From Christensenellaceae bacterium (GTDB lineage Bacteria; Bacillota; Clostridia; Christensenellales; DTU072), in contig JAISKW010000176.1 of NCBI GenBank assembly GCA_031260775.1, forward strand, positions 1-8,484: a stretch of 8,484 bases of DNA. Direction: 5' to 3'. Below are positions 1 through 6,442 of the stretch, one piece after another. The notes below the pieces were generated by a model. That model had not been told where the DNA came from and ran no database searches. It worked only from the letters and a program-made list of their open reading frames with translations. Position 1 is the first letter of the stretch; every line of letters begins with the position of its first letter. The position numbers and the translations under genes are program-made.

Positions 1-2
1 AT

Positions 3-104
3 TCTTCAAAGCCTAAAGACGAATATATGGAACGAACTGACAACGTTTACACCTTCAAAGACATAAATTCCTGGGATATAAAGCTAAAAAACGAGAATTA
101 TTAG
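3..104 (+). CDS. 3' end of an unidentified gene (partial)
   Basis: This is an open frame entering from the left edge and ending in TAG at 102-104. It gives a 33-residue hydrophilic tail that starts SSKPKDEYMERT and ends in WDIKLKNENY. The composition (Lys, Asp, Tyr, Asn rich, with a single Trp) looks like a genuine soluble C-terminus. The other two plus frames close within the first 70 bases. There are too few residues to name a family. It would converge on the minus-strand sensor gene, with only a palindromic repeat between the two stop codons. The call is tentative because a frame this short can be open by chance. Confidence 0.45.
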   Translation, partial: SSKPKDEYMERTDNVYTFKDINSWDIKLKNENY

Positions 105-129
105 GTGTCGGCAATAAGCTTGTTATTTC

Positions 130-187
130 GTCATCCTACGCGAAGTCGCAAGGTAGAATCCTTATGGTTTATGGATTCTGCGAAGTC
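130..187. repeat. Palindromic intergenic repeat, copy 1 (degenerate)
   Basis: It begins GTCATCCTACGCGAAGTCGC and contains an inverted pair AGAATCC (155-161) / GGATTCT (173-179) around an 11-base loop. The beginning (GTCAYCCTRCG, a GTCGCA core, then AATCC) matches the element at 1510-1581, so the two appear to belong to one family. The right arm stops after GCGAAGTC and lacks the expected mirror of the GTCATCC end, so this copy looks truncated. It directly abuts the stop codon of the sensor gene (189-191) and fills the gap between two convergent genes. Confidence 0.6.
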
Positions 188-188
188 T

Positions 189-1472
189 TTAACACTCAGC
201 CGCAAGTGCGTGGGTTAGGATGTCTGCGAACATAAGAGCGAAGTCGGAGTCTGCGGCGGTCCAATGCTGAGCGCGGGAGGTGTCGGAGAATGAGAGGACG
301 GCTTTAAGGCTGCCGTTAAGGTAAACGGGAAGCCACAGGAACGAGCTGATGCCGTACATTTCATAAACGGGCTTAAACTCCTCACTGCCGCGCGTGTCGT
401 TGCAGGAGAGAATCTCCGCCGCCGTATCCGGCTCGCGTACGGGGAGGCGGTTGAACGGTACGCTGTCAGCTCTGAAATTCGTGCTGTATTTCGCGATAGG
501 GTCTTTGAATTTATCCCAACCGTATGCGGGGGTAAAGGTGTTGTCGTCCTCGGGGGTGTAGATAAAAACCGTCGCACGGTCGGCAAAAATATGCCTGCCG
601 GCTGTCTCAACCGCGCTGTTAATGCGCTCGGTTGCGGAGCGGGTTGAAATAAGAGTCTTGGCAATTTCGGCAATTATCTTGGACTGTGCAAGCTTCTTCG
701 TAAGGCTCGCGTTGCCCGCAATGAATACGGCATAGGTGAGGCTCCCCGAAATCATAGACAGCCCTATTATCACAAACAAAAGAACCGTCAGGAAGGTTGT
801 CGTACCGTGTATGGTAATCAAATTCTCGGAGGAAACGTCTACGCCGACTATGGCTATAACCTCGCCCGCCGCGTTGAGTATGGGTGCAAAGCCGGAACAG
901 TATCCCTCATAGCCGGGTGAGGATACCGAAAGGTCGTTTACACTGATTATTTTGTTCTCATAAGTTTCGACCACGTTCGGCTCAATTTCGACGGAAATAG
1001 GAATGGGTTCGTGCAAAAGATTGTACTGCTCTAAAGGGTCGGGGTCGGAATCGACAATCGTCGCGCAGGAGCGGATTTTAAGACGGTCGGTCATAGGAAT
1101 ATAAAAGTAAACGAAATCGAAGCCGCGCTCCTCGGCAAATGCCGCAACTCTCGCTTGCAGGTTAAGATACAAATCGCCGAGCATAAACTCCTTAATTTCG
1201 GAAACGGACTTGCGCGCGTTGCCGGCGGCGGCGGAGTAGGGCTTAATCTCGTTCAGTTCCTCCTCGGAAATGAGGTGGCGTGCCTCGCCGGCGGCAGCGT
1301 AGAGGCGTGTGTACTCGCTTTCCTCGAGCATTTCGGTGTTGTCTTTCCAGATGAGGCTTGCGTAAATCAGCAATATTACGGCAACAACCAACGACACGAC
1401 AAAAACCGGCGGTGCGATAAACGTCAGTACGCCGCGCAACGTATACTTTTTAGGCAAATGAATTAAGCTCAT
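189..1472 (-). CDS. Two-TM Cache-like/GAF sensor protein without output domain
   Basis: A 427-residue membrane protein. Residues 17-41 form a first hydrophobic segment, about 42-222 an extracytoplasmic region, 223-252 a second membrane segment, and about 266-424 a cytoplasmic GAF-like domain. The outer region ends in a Cache/PAS-like pattern (SGFAPILNAAGEVIAIVGVD, residues 193-212) typical of ligand-sensing domains of histidine kinases, chemoreceptors and cyclases. The GAF-like part shows a conserved-looking end (SSFLWLPVYLNGSLKAVLSF, 376-395). No kinase, GGDEF, EAL, PP2C or MCP output domain follows: the protein stops at ...HALAAEC, next to a repeat. It may be a sensor that signals through a partner, or a protein shortened at its 3' end. 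The start ATG (1470-1472) has no Shine-Dalgarno. It lies downstream of the ABC gene on the same strand (163-bp gap), but no functional link is evident. Confidence 0.8.
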   Translation of the reverse strand: MSLIHLPKKYTLRGVLTFIAPPVFVVSLVVAVILLIYASLIWKDNTEMLEESEYTRLYAAAGEARHLISEEELNEIKPYSAAAGNARKSVSEIKEFMLGDLYLNLQARVAAFAEERGFDFVYFYIPMTDRLKIRSCATIVDSDPDPLEQYNLLHEPIPISVEIEPNVVETYENKIISVNDLSVSSPGYEGYCSGFAPILNAAGEVIAIVGVDVSSENLITIHGTTTFLTVLLFVIIGLSMISGSLTYAVFIAGNASLTKKLAQSKIIAEIAKTLISTRSATERINSAVETAGRHIFADRATVFIYTPEDDNTFTPAYGWDKFKDPIAKYSTNFRADSVPFNRLPVREPDTAAEILSCNDTRGSEEFKPVYEMYGISSFLWLPVYLNGSLKAVLSFSDTSRAQHWTAADSDFALMFADILTHALAAEC

Positions 1473-1477
1473 ATTTC

Positions 1478-1507
1478 AATTTACGGGATGAGGACAATAG
1501 CGTGTAA
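1478..1507 (-). promoter_or_regulatory. Putative promoter of the sensor gene
   Basis: On the minus strand, TTACAC (1502-1507) and TAAATT (1478-1483) are separated by 18 bp. Only five bases lie between the -10-like box and the ATG, so transcription from it would begin at about the start codon itself. No Shine-Dalgarno is present. The -35 match is mediocre, so this is a motif-based guess. Confidence 0.3.
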
Positions 1508-1509
1508 TT

Positions 1510-1581
1510 TTGTCACCCTGCGAGTGTCGCAGAATCCATACATTATAAGGGTTGGAACCTGCGCGTGTCGCAGGGTGACAA
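1510..1581. repeat. Palindromic intergenic repeat, copy 2, with nested hairpins
   Basis: The ends are perfect 14-bp inverted repeats: TTGTCACCCTGCGA (1510-1523) and TCGCAGGGTGACAA (1568-1581). Each arm also folds on itself: CTGCGA-GTG-TCGCAG (1518-1532) on the left and CCTGCG-CGTGT-CGCAGG (1558-1574) on the right. Further inward, AATCC and GGTTCC extend the dyad imperfectly. The whole element could form a long hairpin or a cloverleaf. It lies between the two minus-strand genes and shares its beginning with the element at 130-187. A dispersed, non-coding, MITE- or REP-like element is the likeliest reading. No long T-tract follows, so terminator function is not obvious. Confidence 0.75.
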
Positions 1582-1635
1582 CAGAGTTGTTCTTATCCGT
1601 TTCGGGCACTCTTCGAGGCATTAAAATCTTTGGTT

Positions 1636-4602
1636 TTAATTGCCCCGTATACTTTCCGACGGCGGAGAGTTGACGATATGCTTTACGAGCGGCAGGGGCG
1701 ATACGAGGCGCACCGCGAAAATGACAATAGGCATCAGAATGTAGGGCAGGGGGCTACGGTTAAAGAACACCACATTCGTTGCTGCCGTTGAAAGCGATTC
1801 GTTTATGTAATCGGACAGCAACGAGGTGGTAATCGAGTACATCACAATCGTTACGACGTACGCGACGGCGAGGGTTAAAATCGAACAGAATATGTTTTCG
1901 GCAAGCGAAAGCTTTACTAAATCCATACCCCTCGTGCCCATAGAACGCAGAACTCCCTGCTCTTTTTTGCGCTTTAACAGCGCGGAATACGTAAAGAACG
2001 CTCCGCCGGCAATGCCGATTATTGTGCTTACAATGCCGATAACGATAAATACTATCGAAACGACATTCGTTTTATTCTCGGTTGAATACTTAACGTCGGT
2101 GTACAAATACGAAACATAGAGGTCGTTTTTTTCGGCTAGGTTGAAAATGCCGGTCGCGGTTTTTTTGCTGATAGGCAGCTTTATGCCCGCAAGATACGTC
2201 GGCTTTTCGGACTTAATATCGTTGTGCGCGCCGGGGTACGAAAAGATTTCCGCCCAATAATTCGTCGCATAATAGTGGAAAGCCACAAGCTCCTTAGACT
2301 GCTCCATTTCGTATTCGATGGAATCGAGCATTGCAAAATCGAAATACGCGTCGGCTTTATATCCCGAGTTTAGCATACATGTTATGCGGTATCTGCCACC
2401 CAAAACGCTCGCAACGGTGTTGAATGCTTCTATAATAGAATGCTCGAAGCCGGACTTTTTAATGAAGTCCGCGAACGCTTCGGTGTCGGTATAAAGCGGA
2501 ATTCCGTAGTCCGCCGCCGAGTCGCCGAGCATTTTACCCAAGCCCTTAAAGGCGAAATAATAGAGAAAATCGGTAAACGCAATTTCCACAATTCCGTCGT
2601 CGCGCGCCTCGGGGTACGTATAGCTTTGGTTGATGTATTCCTCCTGCTTCGCGAGAGAAAAGAGGGCTTTTACAAACAGGTACGAGTCCTCGGTATCGAA
2701 CATTTCCTTTAAGGACATTAAGAGTTCGGTTTGCGTTGAGTTTTTAACGCGTTCGGAGTCCAAAATTTTGCCGTATACCCACGCTAACCGTTTTTCCTCG
2801 TCGGTGAAGCGTTCGTCGGTGTCGGTAATGAGGTCGAAACTGTCGATACCGTCAATGCTTTTTATGTAGGGGAGCCTTGCAATTTCATCGGCACTCGCCA
2901 AGCCTAACTCGGCTTTGTCGATGATAGCGATGATGTCGGTAAGCTCCTCGCCGCTTCCGATTTCGTTAAAGGCGGAGTATCCGCTGCTTATGCAGAACGA
3001 TTTGATGATGGCAAACGCCACGTCGGATATTTTCCCGTCGGAGTTTGTAAGCTTGTCGAAGAACTCACGGAAGGTAGTGGTGCTGCCGATAAGGTCGCTA
3101 AGCGCGTCGTCGCCGAGCATATCGTCGGGCAGAGGGTCGTCCATTGAGGGCAGCTCGTCCGTGCTTGTTACGAGCTTAATTTGGATATTTTCCTTAGTGA
3201 ACTCGCGCTCCAAAAGGTACAACGCGTTTTTTACGTCGTAGGCGGAGGTATCGAAGGAAAGGAGCATCTTAGCCGCGCTTTCGGCGGTGGTTTCCCAAAC
3301 GCCAAAAAACTCGTAGTTGTAAACGGCTTTAGGCACGCCGAAGCCGGTAATGCGCCACACCTCGGCAGTATCGGAGGCGGTGGCACCGTAGGAATGCAAT
3401 TTTGCGGCAACGGCGGGGCTTATTTCGTTGCCCTGCTGATTTTTCACAAAGTACTTGCCGTAATTCTCACTCCGCGAGCCCTGATAGAGCGTAATTTGCG
3501 AGGGCCCGTTGTTCACATAGGTTTGACGAGCGGCGGTTGTGGGCGAAAAGGCGATTAAAGCAATCGATAAGCCGAACATCCCGAAAATGAAGCCCAACAG
3601 CAGTATTGTCGAAAGCGTTTTGAGCGGCGCGGCAAGTATGTTGGACGCCCCCAAAAACAGCACGGATTTGAGCGATAACAGACTCTTTTTTGTGAGCCAC
3701 TCGGCGTGCGGCGCGGGCGTGGGTGCGGTTATATCCTCCGCTTGTGCGGTTATATCCTCTTGTGCGGTTATATCCTCCGCTTGTGCGGTATAGAAGTGGG
3801 TTATTTCGGAAATAACGACCGGTTTCATACAGTCGCCGTTTATGAGGTCAAGGACGTTTTGCGTGATTTTTGCGTCCTTTGCGACAAAATACGAGTTCTC
3901 CGTTTCGCCGAACGGGCGGTAGTCATAGTTACGGACTTTGTCGGATATTACAACGCCGTCGGACAGCTCGATAATCCGGTCGCCGTACAATTCGGCGGAC
4001 TCGCGGTCGTGCGACACGGCGATAATCAGTTTGCTTTTGGAAATATCTTTCAGGATATTCAGCACGGTTTTGGTGCTTTCGGTATCCAATTTCCCGGTGG
4101 GTTCGTCGGCGAAAAGAATTGACGGGTCGGAGGCAAGCGCGCGCGCGATTGCGACTCTCTGCAGTTCGCCGCCCGACAGTCTGGTAATGCGGCGCGTGCC
4201 GAAACCCGACAAATTTACCATTTGCAGGCGCGACTCGGCAAAGGCTTTGGCCTCGTTCCTTTCCAACTCCCGCCCTGCTACGCGCAGCGGCAGACAGATG
4301 TTTTCGGCGACGTTTAAGCCGTTGTTTAGGTTGAATTCCTGAAAAATTATGCCTATTTCGTTTACCCGATATTCGGCAAGGTCGATATCCTCTCCGATGA
4401 CTTTACCGTTGAACAAAACCTCTCCTTCCGTCAGTGTGTCGTTCGATGAGAGAATGTTTAACAAGGTTGATTTGCCGCTGCCCGACTTGCCGAGGATAAA
4501 AATAAAGCCCTTCCTTGGAAAGTCTAACGATATACCGCTAAGAGCCGCCGTGTCGCCGCTCGCCGCATGATATATTTTACTTATGTTCTTTGCTTCAAGC
4601 AT
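1636..4602 (-). CDS. FtsX/MacB-type ABC transporter, fused ATPase and permease
   Basis: A 988-residue protein. The nucleotide-binding domain covers residues 1-220: Walker A GKSGSGKS (38-45), Q-loop Gln88, signature LSGGE (142-146), Walker B ILFADE (162-167) and H-loop His198. A linker (221-326) contains a triplicated AQ(A)EDIT motif (273-292). TM1 spans about 330-352. A large extracytoplasmic domain (about 353-846) follows, then TM2 (847-874), a KRKKEQGVLRSMG coupling segment (about 877-889), TM3 (902-924) and TM4 (951-973). The last part fits the FtsX permease domain, and the order NBD-TM1-outer domain-three TMs is that of MacB. It is far longer than MacB (about 650 residues), mainly in the outer domain, which I do not recognise. 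Such transporters usually act as dimers in peptide or lipoprotein export, drug resistance or mechanotransmission. The substrate is unknown. The start fits the family (MLEAKNISKIY), though no Shine-Dalgarno precedes it. Confidence 0.92.
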   Translation of the reverse strand: MLEAKNISKIYHAASGDTAALSGISLDFPRKGFIFILGKSGSGKSTLLNILSSNDTLTEGEVLFNGKVIGEDIDLAEYRVNEIGIIFQEFNLNNGLNVAENICLPLRVAGRELERNEAKAFAESRLQMVNLSGFGTRRITRLSGGELQRVAIARALASDPSILFADEPTGKLDTESTKTVLNILKDISKSKLIIAVSHDRESAELYGDRIIELSDGVVISDKVRNYDYRPFGETENSYFVAKDAKITQNVLDLINGDCMKPVVISEITHFYTAQAEDITAQEDITAQAEDITAPTPAPHAEWLTKKSLLSLKSVLFLGASNILAAPLKTLSTILLLGFIFGMFGLSIALIAFSPTTAARQTYVNNGPSQITLYQGSRSENYGKYFVKNQQGNEISPAVAAKLHSYGATASDTAEVWRITGFGVPKAVYNYEFFGVWETTAESAAKMLLSFDTSAYDVKNALYLLEREFTKENIQIKLVTSTDELPSMDDPLPDDMLGDDALSDLIGSTTTFREFFDKLTNSDGKISDVAFAIIKSFCISSGYSAFNEIGSGEELTDIIAIIDKAELGLASADEIARLPYIKSIDGIDSFDLITDTDERFTDEEKRLAWVYGKILDSERVKNSTQTELLMSLKEMFDTEDSYLFVKALFSLAKQEEYINQSYTYPEARDDGIVEIAFTDFLYYFAFKGLGKMLGDSAADYGIPLYTDTEAFADFIKKSGFEHSIIEAFNTVASVLGGRYRITCMLNSGYKADAYFDFAMLDSIEYEMEQSKELVAFHYYATNYWAEIFSYPGAHNDIKSEKPTYLAGIKLPISKKTATGIFNLAEKNDLYVSYLYTDVKYSTENKTNVVSIVFIVIGIVSTIIGIAGGAFFTYSALLKRKKEQGVLRSMGTRGMDLVKLSLAENIFCSILTLAVAYVVTIVMYSITTSLLSDYINESLSTAATNVVFFNRSPLPYILMPIVIFAVRLVSPLPLVKHIVNSPPSESIRGN
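3723..3790. repeat. In-frame tandem repeat in the ABC linker
   Basis: On the plus strand, GTGCGGTTATATCCTCCGCTT (21 bp) occurs at 3723-3743 and again at 3762-3782. An 18-bp version lacking three bases sits between them (3744-3761), and a partial fourth unit follows from 3783. All unit lengths are multiples of three, so the reading frame is kept. On the coding (minus) strand the repeat encodes AQAEDIT-AQEDIT-AQAEDIT (residues 273-292) in the cytoplasmic linker between the ATPase and TM1. It looks like recent slippage expansion that varies linker length. Confidence 0.9.
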
Positions 4603-4608
4603 CGCGCA

Positions 4609-4628
4609 AATATACAGATTATATTATA
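4609..4628 (-). promoter_or_regulatory. Putative -10 region(s) of the ABC transporter gene
   Basis: Upstream of the ATG at 4602 the minus strand reads TATAATATAAT (4628-4618), two overlapping consensus -10 boxes. TATATT follows at 4614-4609, only six bases before the ATG. No clear -35 box stands at 16-18 bp from any of them and no Shine-Dalgarno is seen. Initiation from the nearest box would give a leaderless mRNA; the other boxes would give leaders of roughly 9-14 bases. Confidence 0.35.
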
Positions 4629-4653
4629 CTCCCTATTTCATTTTCACGGTAGT

Positions 4654-4707
4654 ATGATGAAGTTTTTTGGGAGGAACGGGGAAACGCTTTTCGGCAAAAA
4701 GCAATAA
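4654..4707 (+). other. Possible 17-codon leader ORF upstream of atpB
   Basis: ATG at 4654 (or the adjacent ATG at 4657) opens a frame that reads MMKFFGRNGETLFGKKQ and ends in TAA at 4705-4707. It precedes the hairpin/T-tract at 4741-4782 and then atpB, which would be a leader-peptide-like arrangement. There is no convincing Shine-Dalgarno or promoter before it, and ORFs of this length occur by chance. It contains a small dyad, GCTTTT (4686-4691) / AAAAGC (4697-4702). The rest of the 278-bp intergenic region holds only AT-rich promoter-like sequence and a C-tract near 4810. Confidence 0.15.
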
Positions 4708-4740
4708 TCTGCCCGCCCTCTCCCTTTATTTGGAGATTAC

Positions 4741-4782
4741 ACAACGCGGCGCAACTGCGCGCCTTGTTTTCTTTTATTTTTT
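4741..4782 (+). terminator. Hairpin plus T-tract facing atpB (terminator or attenuator)
   Basis: GGCGC (4748-4752) pairs with GCGCC (4759-4763) across a six-base loop. An outer ACAA/TTGT pairing (4741-4744 / 4764-4767) adds to the stem with a three-base bulge. The run TTGTTTTCTTTTATTTTTT follows directly (4764-4782). This is an intrinsic-terminator shape in the plus orientation, yet no recognised plus-strand gene lies immediately upstream. It could end transcripts starting in the divergent region, act as an attenuator ahead of atpB, or insulate the operon. The short core stem makes it only moderately convincing. Confidence 0.45.
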
Positions 4783-4849
4783 AACGGATATTTAGATTTT
4801 ATTGCCCACTCCCCCCACGAAAGAACACAAACTTCAAAATCTTTTCAAT

Positions 4850-4877
4850 TTGAACTTAATTCCAAAAGTAGTAAAAT
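4850..4877 (+). promoter_or_regulatory. Putative promoter of the atp operon
   Basis: TTGAAC (4850-4855) and TAAAAT (4872-4877) are spaced by 16 bp, a good sigma-70/SigA-like pair in AT-rich DNA. A start point about seven bases past the -10 box falls on 4883-4885, that is, on the second of the two tandem GTG codons that open atpB (4881 and 4884). It lies downstream of the hairpin at 4741-4782, so this promoter would not be affected by that terminator. Confidence 0.45.
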
Positions 4878-4880
4878 AAG

Positions 4881-5633
4881 GTGGTGAGCGGCTTACTCAA
4901 TGCTGTAGGGATTTCCGACTTCTTCTCGTGGGAGGAGGCGTACGGCGGCAATCCTTTAGAGCATCTAAAAGAGAAAATTCTCCATGCTGTACTTCCCGAA
5001 CAAGTGGACTTTTTCGGGTGGAGCGGACTTCAAGTATCGCCCGCAATATATTCCTCGTTTGCAGTAACACTCGTTATCATTATCGCTTGCGTTTTAATTC
5101 GGATTTTTTTAATTCCCCGTCTCAAGGACGTTCCCGGACGGCTGCAGCTTGTTCTTGAAAGCTTGGTCGGTTATTTCCACTCAAGCTCCGCCGAAACGGT
5201 GCATAAAAGAGCGGACTTTATGGGGCCCTACGTTTTTACCACCGCAATTTTTATATCTTTGGGTACTCTGATTGAGCTTTTGGGCTTCCGTCCGACATAT
5301 TCGAGCATCAACGCGTGTATCGCAACCGGAATGATGACATTTTTCGTCGTTTTCTATTTCGGCTTCGAGGAGCATAAATGGAAACGCATTAAGCATTACC
5401 TAAACCCTATGAATATAATGACCGACGTCGCCGTGCCCTTATCGTTGTCGCTACGGCTATTCGGTGCGATAATAAGCGGATTCGTCATTGCGGAGCTTTT
5501 ATATTCACTCTTAGCGTTGACGTTTATAATTCCTATAATCGCCGCGCTTATAACCACAATTTTCCACGCAGTTTTGCAAGCGTATTTGTTTGCAACGCTT
5601 TCGAATATGTACGTGTCGGAGGCAATCGAATAG
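4881..5633 (+). CDS. atpB: F-type ATP synthase subunit a
   Basis: A 250-residue integral membrane stator subunit of Fo that forms the two ion half-channels beside the c-ring. Hydrophobic segments lie at about 58-78, 117-137, 144-163, 187-210 and 213-245. The essential arginine is Arg192 in LSLSLRLFG. The C-terminal helix ends AYLFATLSNMYVSEAIE, close to the usual QAFIFTLLTLVYLSEA pattern. Length and order are normal. The start is a GTG: an in-frame TAA at 4872 excludes anything earlier, and both GTG 4881 and GTG 4884 are possible. AAGGTGGTGA (4878-4887) resembles a Shine-Dalgarno but overlaps these codons, and the only ATG just past it (4900) is out of frame and stops after two codons. The gene opens the atp operon; atpI is absent. 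Confidence 0.95.
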   Translation: MVSGLLNAVGISDFFSWEEAYGGNPLEHLKEKILHAVLPEQVDFFGWSGLQVSPAIYSSFAVTLVIIIACVLIRIFLIPRLKDVPGRLQLVLESLVGYFHSSSAETVHKRADFMGPYVFTTAIFISLGTLIELLGFRPTYSSINACIATGMMTFFVVFYFGFEEHKWKRIKHYLNPMNIMTDVAVPLSLSLRLFGAIISGFVIAELLYSLLALTFIIPIIAALITTIFHAVLQAYLFATLSNMYVSEAIE

Positions 5634-5666
5634 ATAATCAGTGCCTCATAAGGGCATTTATATAAA

Positions 5667-5918
5667 ATGATTAGTGTAATCGGAATGTTATTAGCCGAGG
5701 CATTTGCCTCATTAGGCGCGGGTATCGCAATGGGCGCGGCGGGTTTCGGCGCGGCACTCGGCATAGGTATTGCCGTTGCAAAGGCTGTTGAGGCTATTGC
5801 CCGTCAGCCGGAGGCGGAAAAGCGCGTGAGAACCTTGCTCATTTTGGGCATCGCGTTTATTGAAACCATTGCAATTTACGCAATATTGATATGTATTCTC
5901 TTGATATTCGTCGCATAG
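5667..5918 (+). CDS. atpE: F-type ATP synthase subunit c (rotor ring)
   Basis: An 83-residue hairpin of two membrane helices joined by the conserved polar loop ARQPEAE (residues 45-51), which contacts gamma and epsilon. The ion-carrying carboxylate is Glu66 in GIAFIETIAIYA. The glycine-rich first helix (GAGIAMGAAGFGAALGIG, 17-34) gives tight ring packing. In sodium-type c subunits such as that of Ilyobacter the first helix carries Gln at the position occupied here by Ile33, which favours protons. However, Thr67 and Tyr71 after Glu66 resemble the sodium-type E(S/T)...Y pattern, so the coupling ion is uncertain. It lies 33 bp after atpB. AAGGG (5650-5654) is the only Shine-Dalgarno-like string and is 12 bases from the ATG. 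Confidence 0.95.
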   Translation: MISVIGMLLAEAFASLGAGIAMGAAGFGAALGIGIAVAKAVEAIARQPEAEKRVRTLLILGIAFIETIAIYAILICILLIFVA

Positions 5919-5928
5919 GAGGAAGCAA

Positions 5929-6441
5929 ATGTTAAACGCGGCACCGCTCGGATTAAATTTTTGGGAGATTCTGCTCCACTTTGTAAACCTCGCAATTCTT
6001 ATAGTTGCGGTGCGTTTTTTGTTGTATAAACCGCTCAAAAAGTTTATGGATAAAAGGCGTCAAAACTATGTTGATGCCGAAAATCAATCGAAAGCTTTAA
6101 CCGCGGAGGCGAATGCCTTAAAGGCGGAAACCGAGCAGGCGGCGGCGCAAAACAAACGCGAAGCCGTGACTATTATCGAAAACGCGAAGAACACCGCCGA
6201 AGCGGAGGCACGTGAAATTACCGCAAAAGCCAAAGCCTCGTACGACGAAATTATTCAAAAGGCCAAAGAGGATGCCGAGTCCGCAAACAAAGCCGAAATG
6301 GCAAAATGCGCCAAAGCGGTTGCCGATGTCGCCATTTCGATTGCCGAAAAGCTCACTTTAAGGGAATTGAAGTCGGAAGATAACGATGTTTTAATCGACC
6401 AAATCATAACCGGGTGGATAGGCGACTCTACTCCCGAATAA
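5929..6441 (+). CDS. atpF: F-type ATP synthase subunit b (peripheral stalk)
   Basis: A 170-residue stalk subunit of normal length. It has a membrane anchor (about 12-33), the family junction LLYKPLKKFMDKRR (31-44), and a long Ala/Glu/Lys-rich coiled coil (about 45-135). The usual C-terminal end is present (VADVAISIAEKL then LRELKSEDNDVLIDQII, 131-160), which in other enzymes binds the delta C-terminal domain. It is a plain b subunit, not the b-delta fusion known in mycobacteria. AGGAGG six bases before the ATG is the clearest Shine-Dalgarno in the window. The gap after atpE is 10 bp, and its TAA is one base before the atpA ATG, leaving no room for a delta gene. Confidence 0.95.
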   Translation: MLNAAPLGLNFWEILLHFVNLAILIVAVRFLLYKPLKKFMDKRRQNYVDAENQSKALTAEANALKAETEQAAAQNKREAVTIIENAKNTAEAEAREITAKAKASYDEIIQKAKEDAESANKAEMAKCAKAVADVAISIAEKLTLRELKSEDNDVLIDQIITGWIGDSTPE

Positions 6442-6442
6442 T

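Noticed and set aside
215..673. 152-residue minus-strand frame inside the sensor gene
   Set aside because: It overlaps the sensor frame, is dominated by Pro, Thr, Ser and Arg, and has no domain pattern; it is a shadow of the real gene.
1620..1640. AT-only inverted repeat (ATTAAAA/TTTTAAT) at the ABC stop as a terminator
   Set aside because: Its seven A/T pairs would be very weak, and no T-run follows the stem in the direction of transcription.
3723..3790. Short direct repeats as a CRISPR
   Set aside because: The units are contiguous, have no spacers and encode part of a protein.
2440..4342. Several plus-strand frames of 70-140 residues opposite the ABC gene
   Set aside because: They lie antisense to a protein with clear ABC motifs, have unusual composition and no start signals.
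5667..5918. Firm sodium-type assignment for the c-ring
   Set aside because: The key helix-1 Gln is replaced by Ile, so the sodium signature is incomplete.
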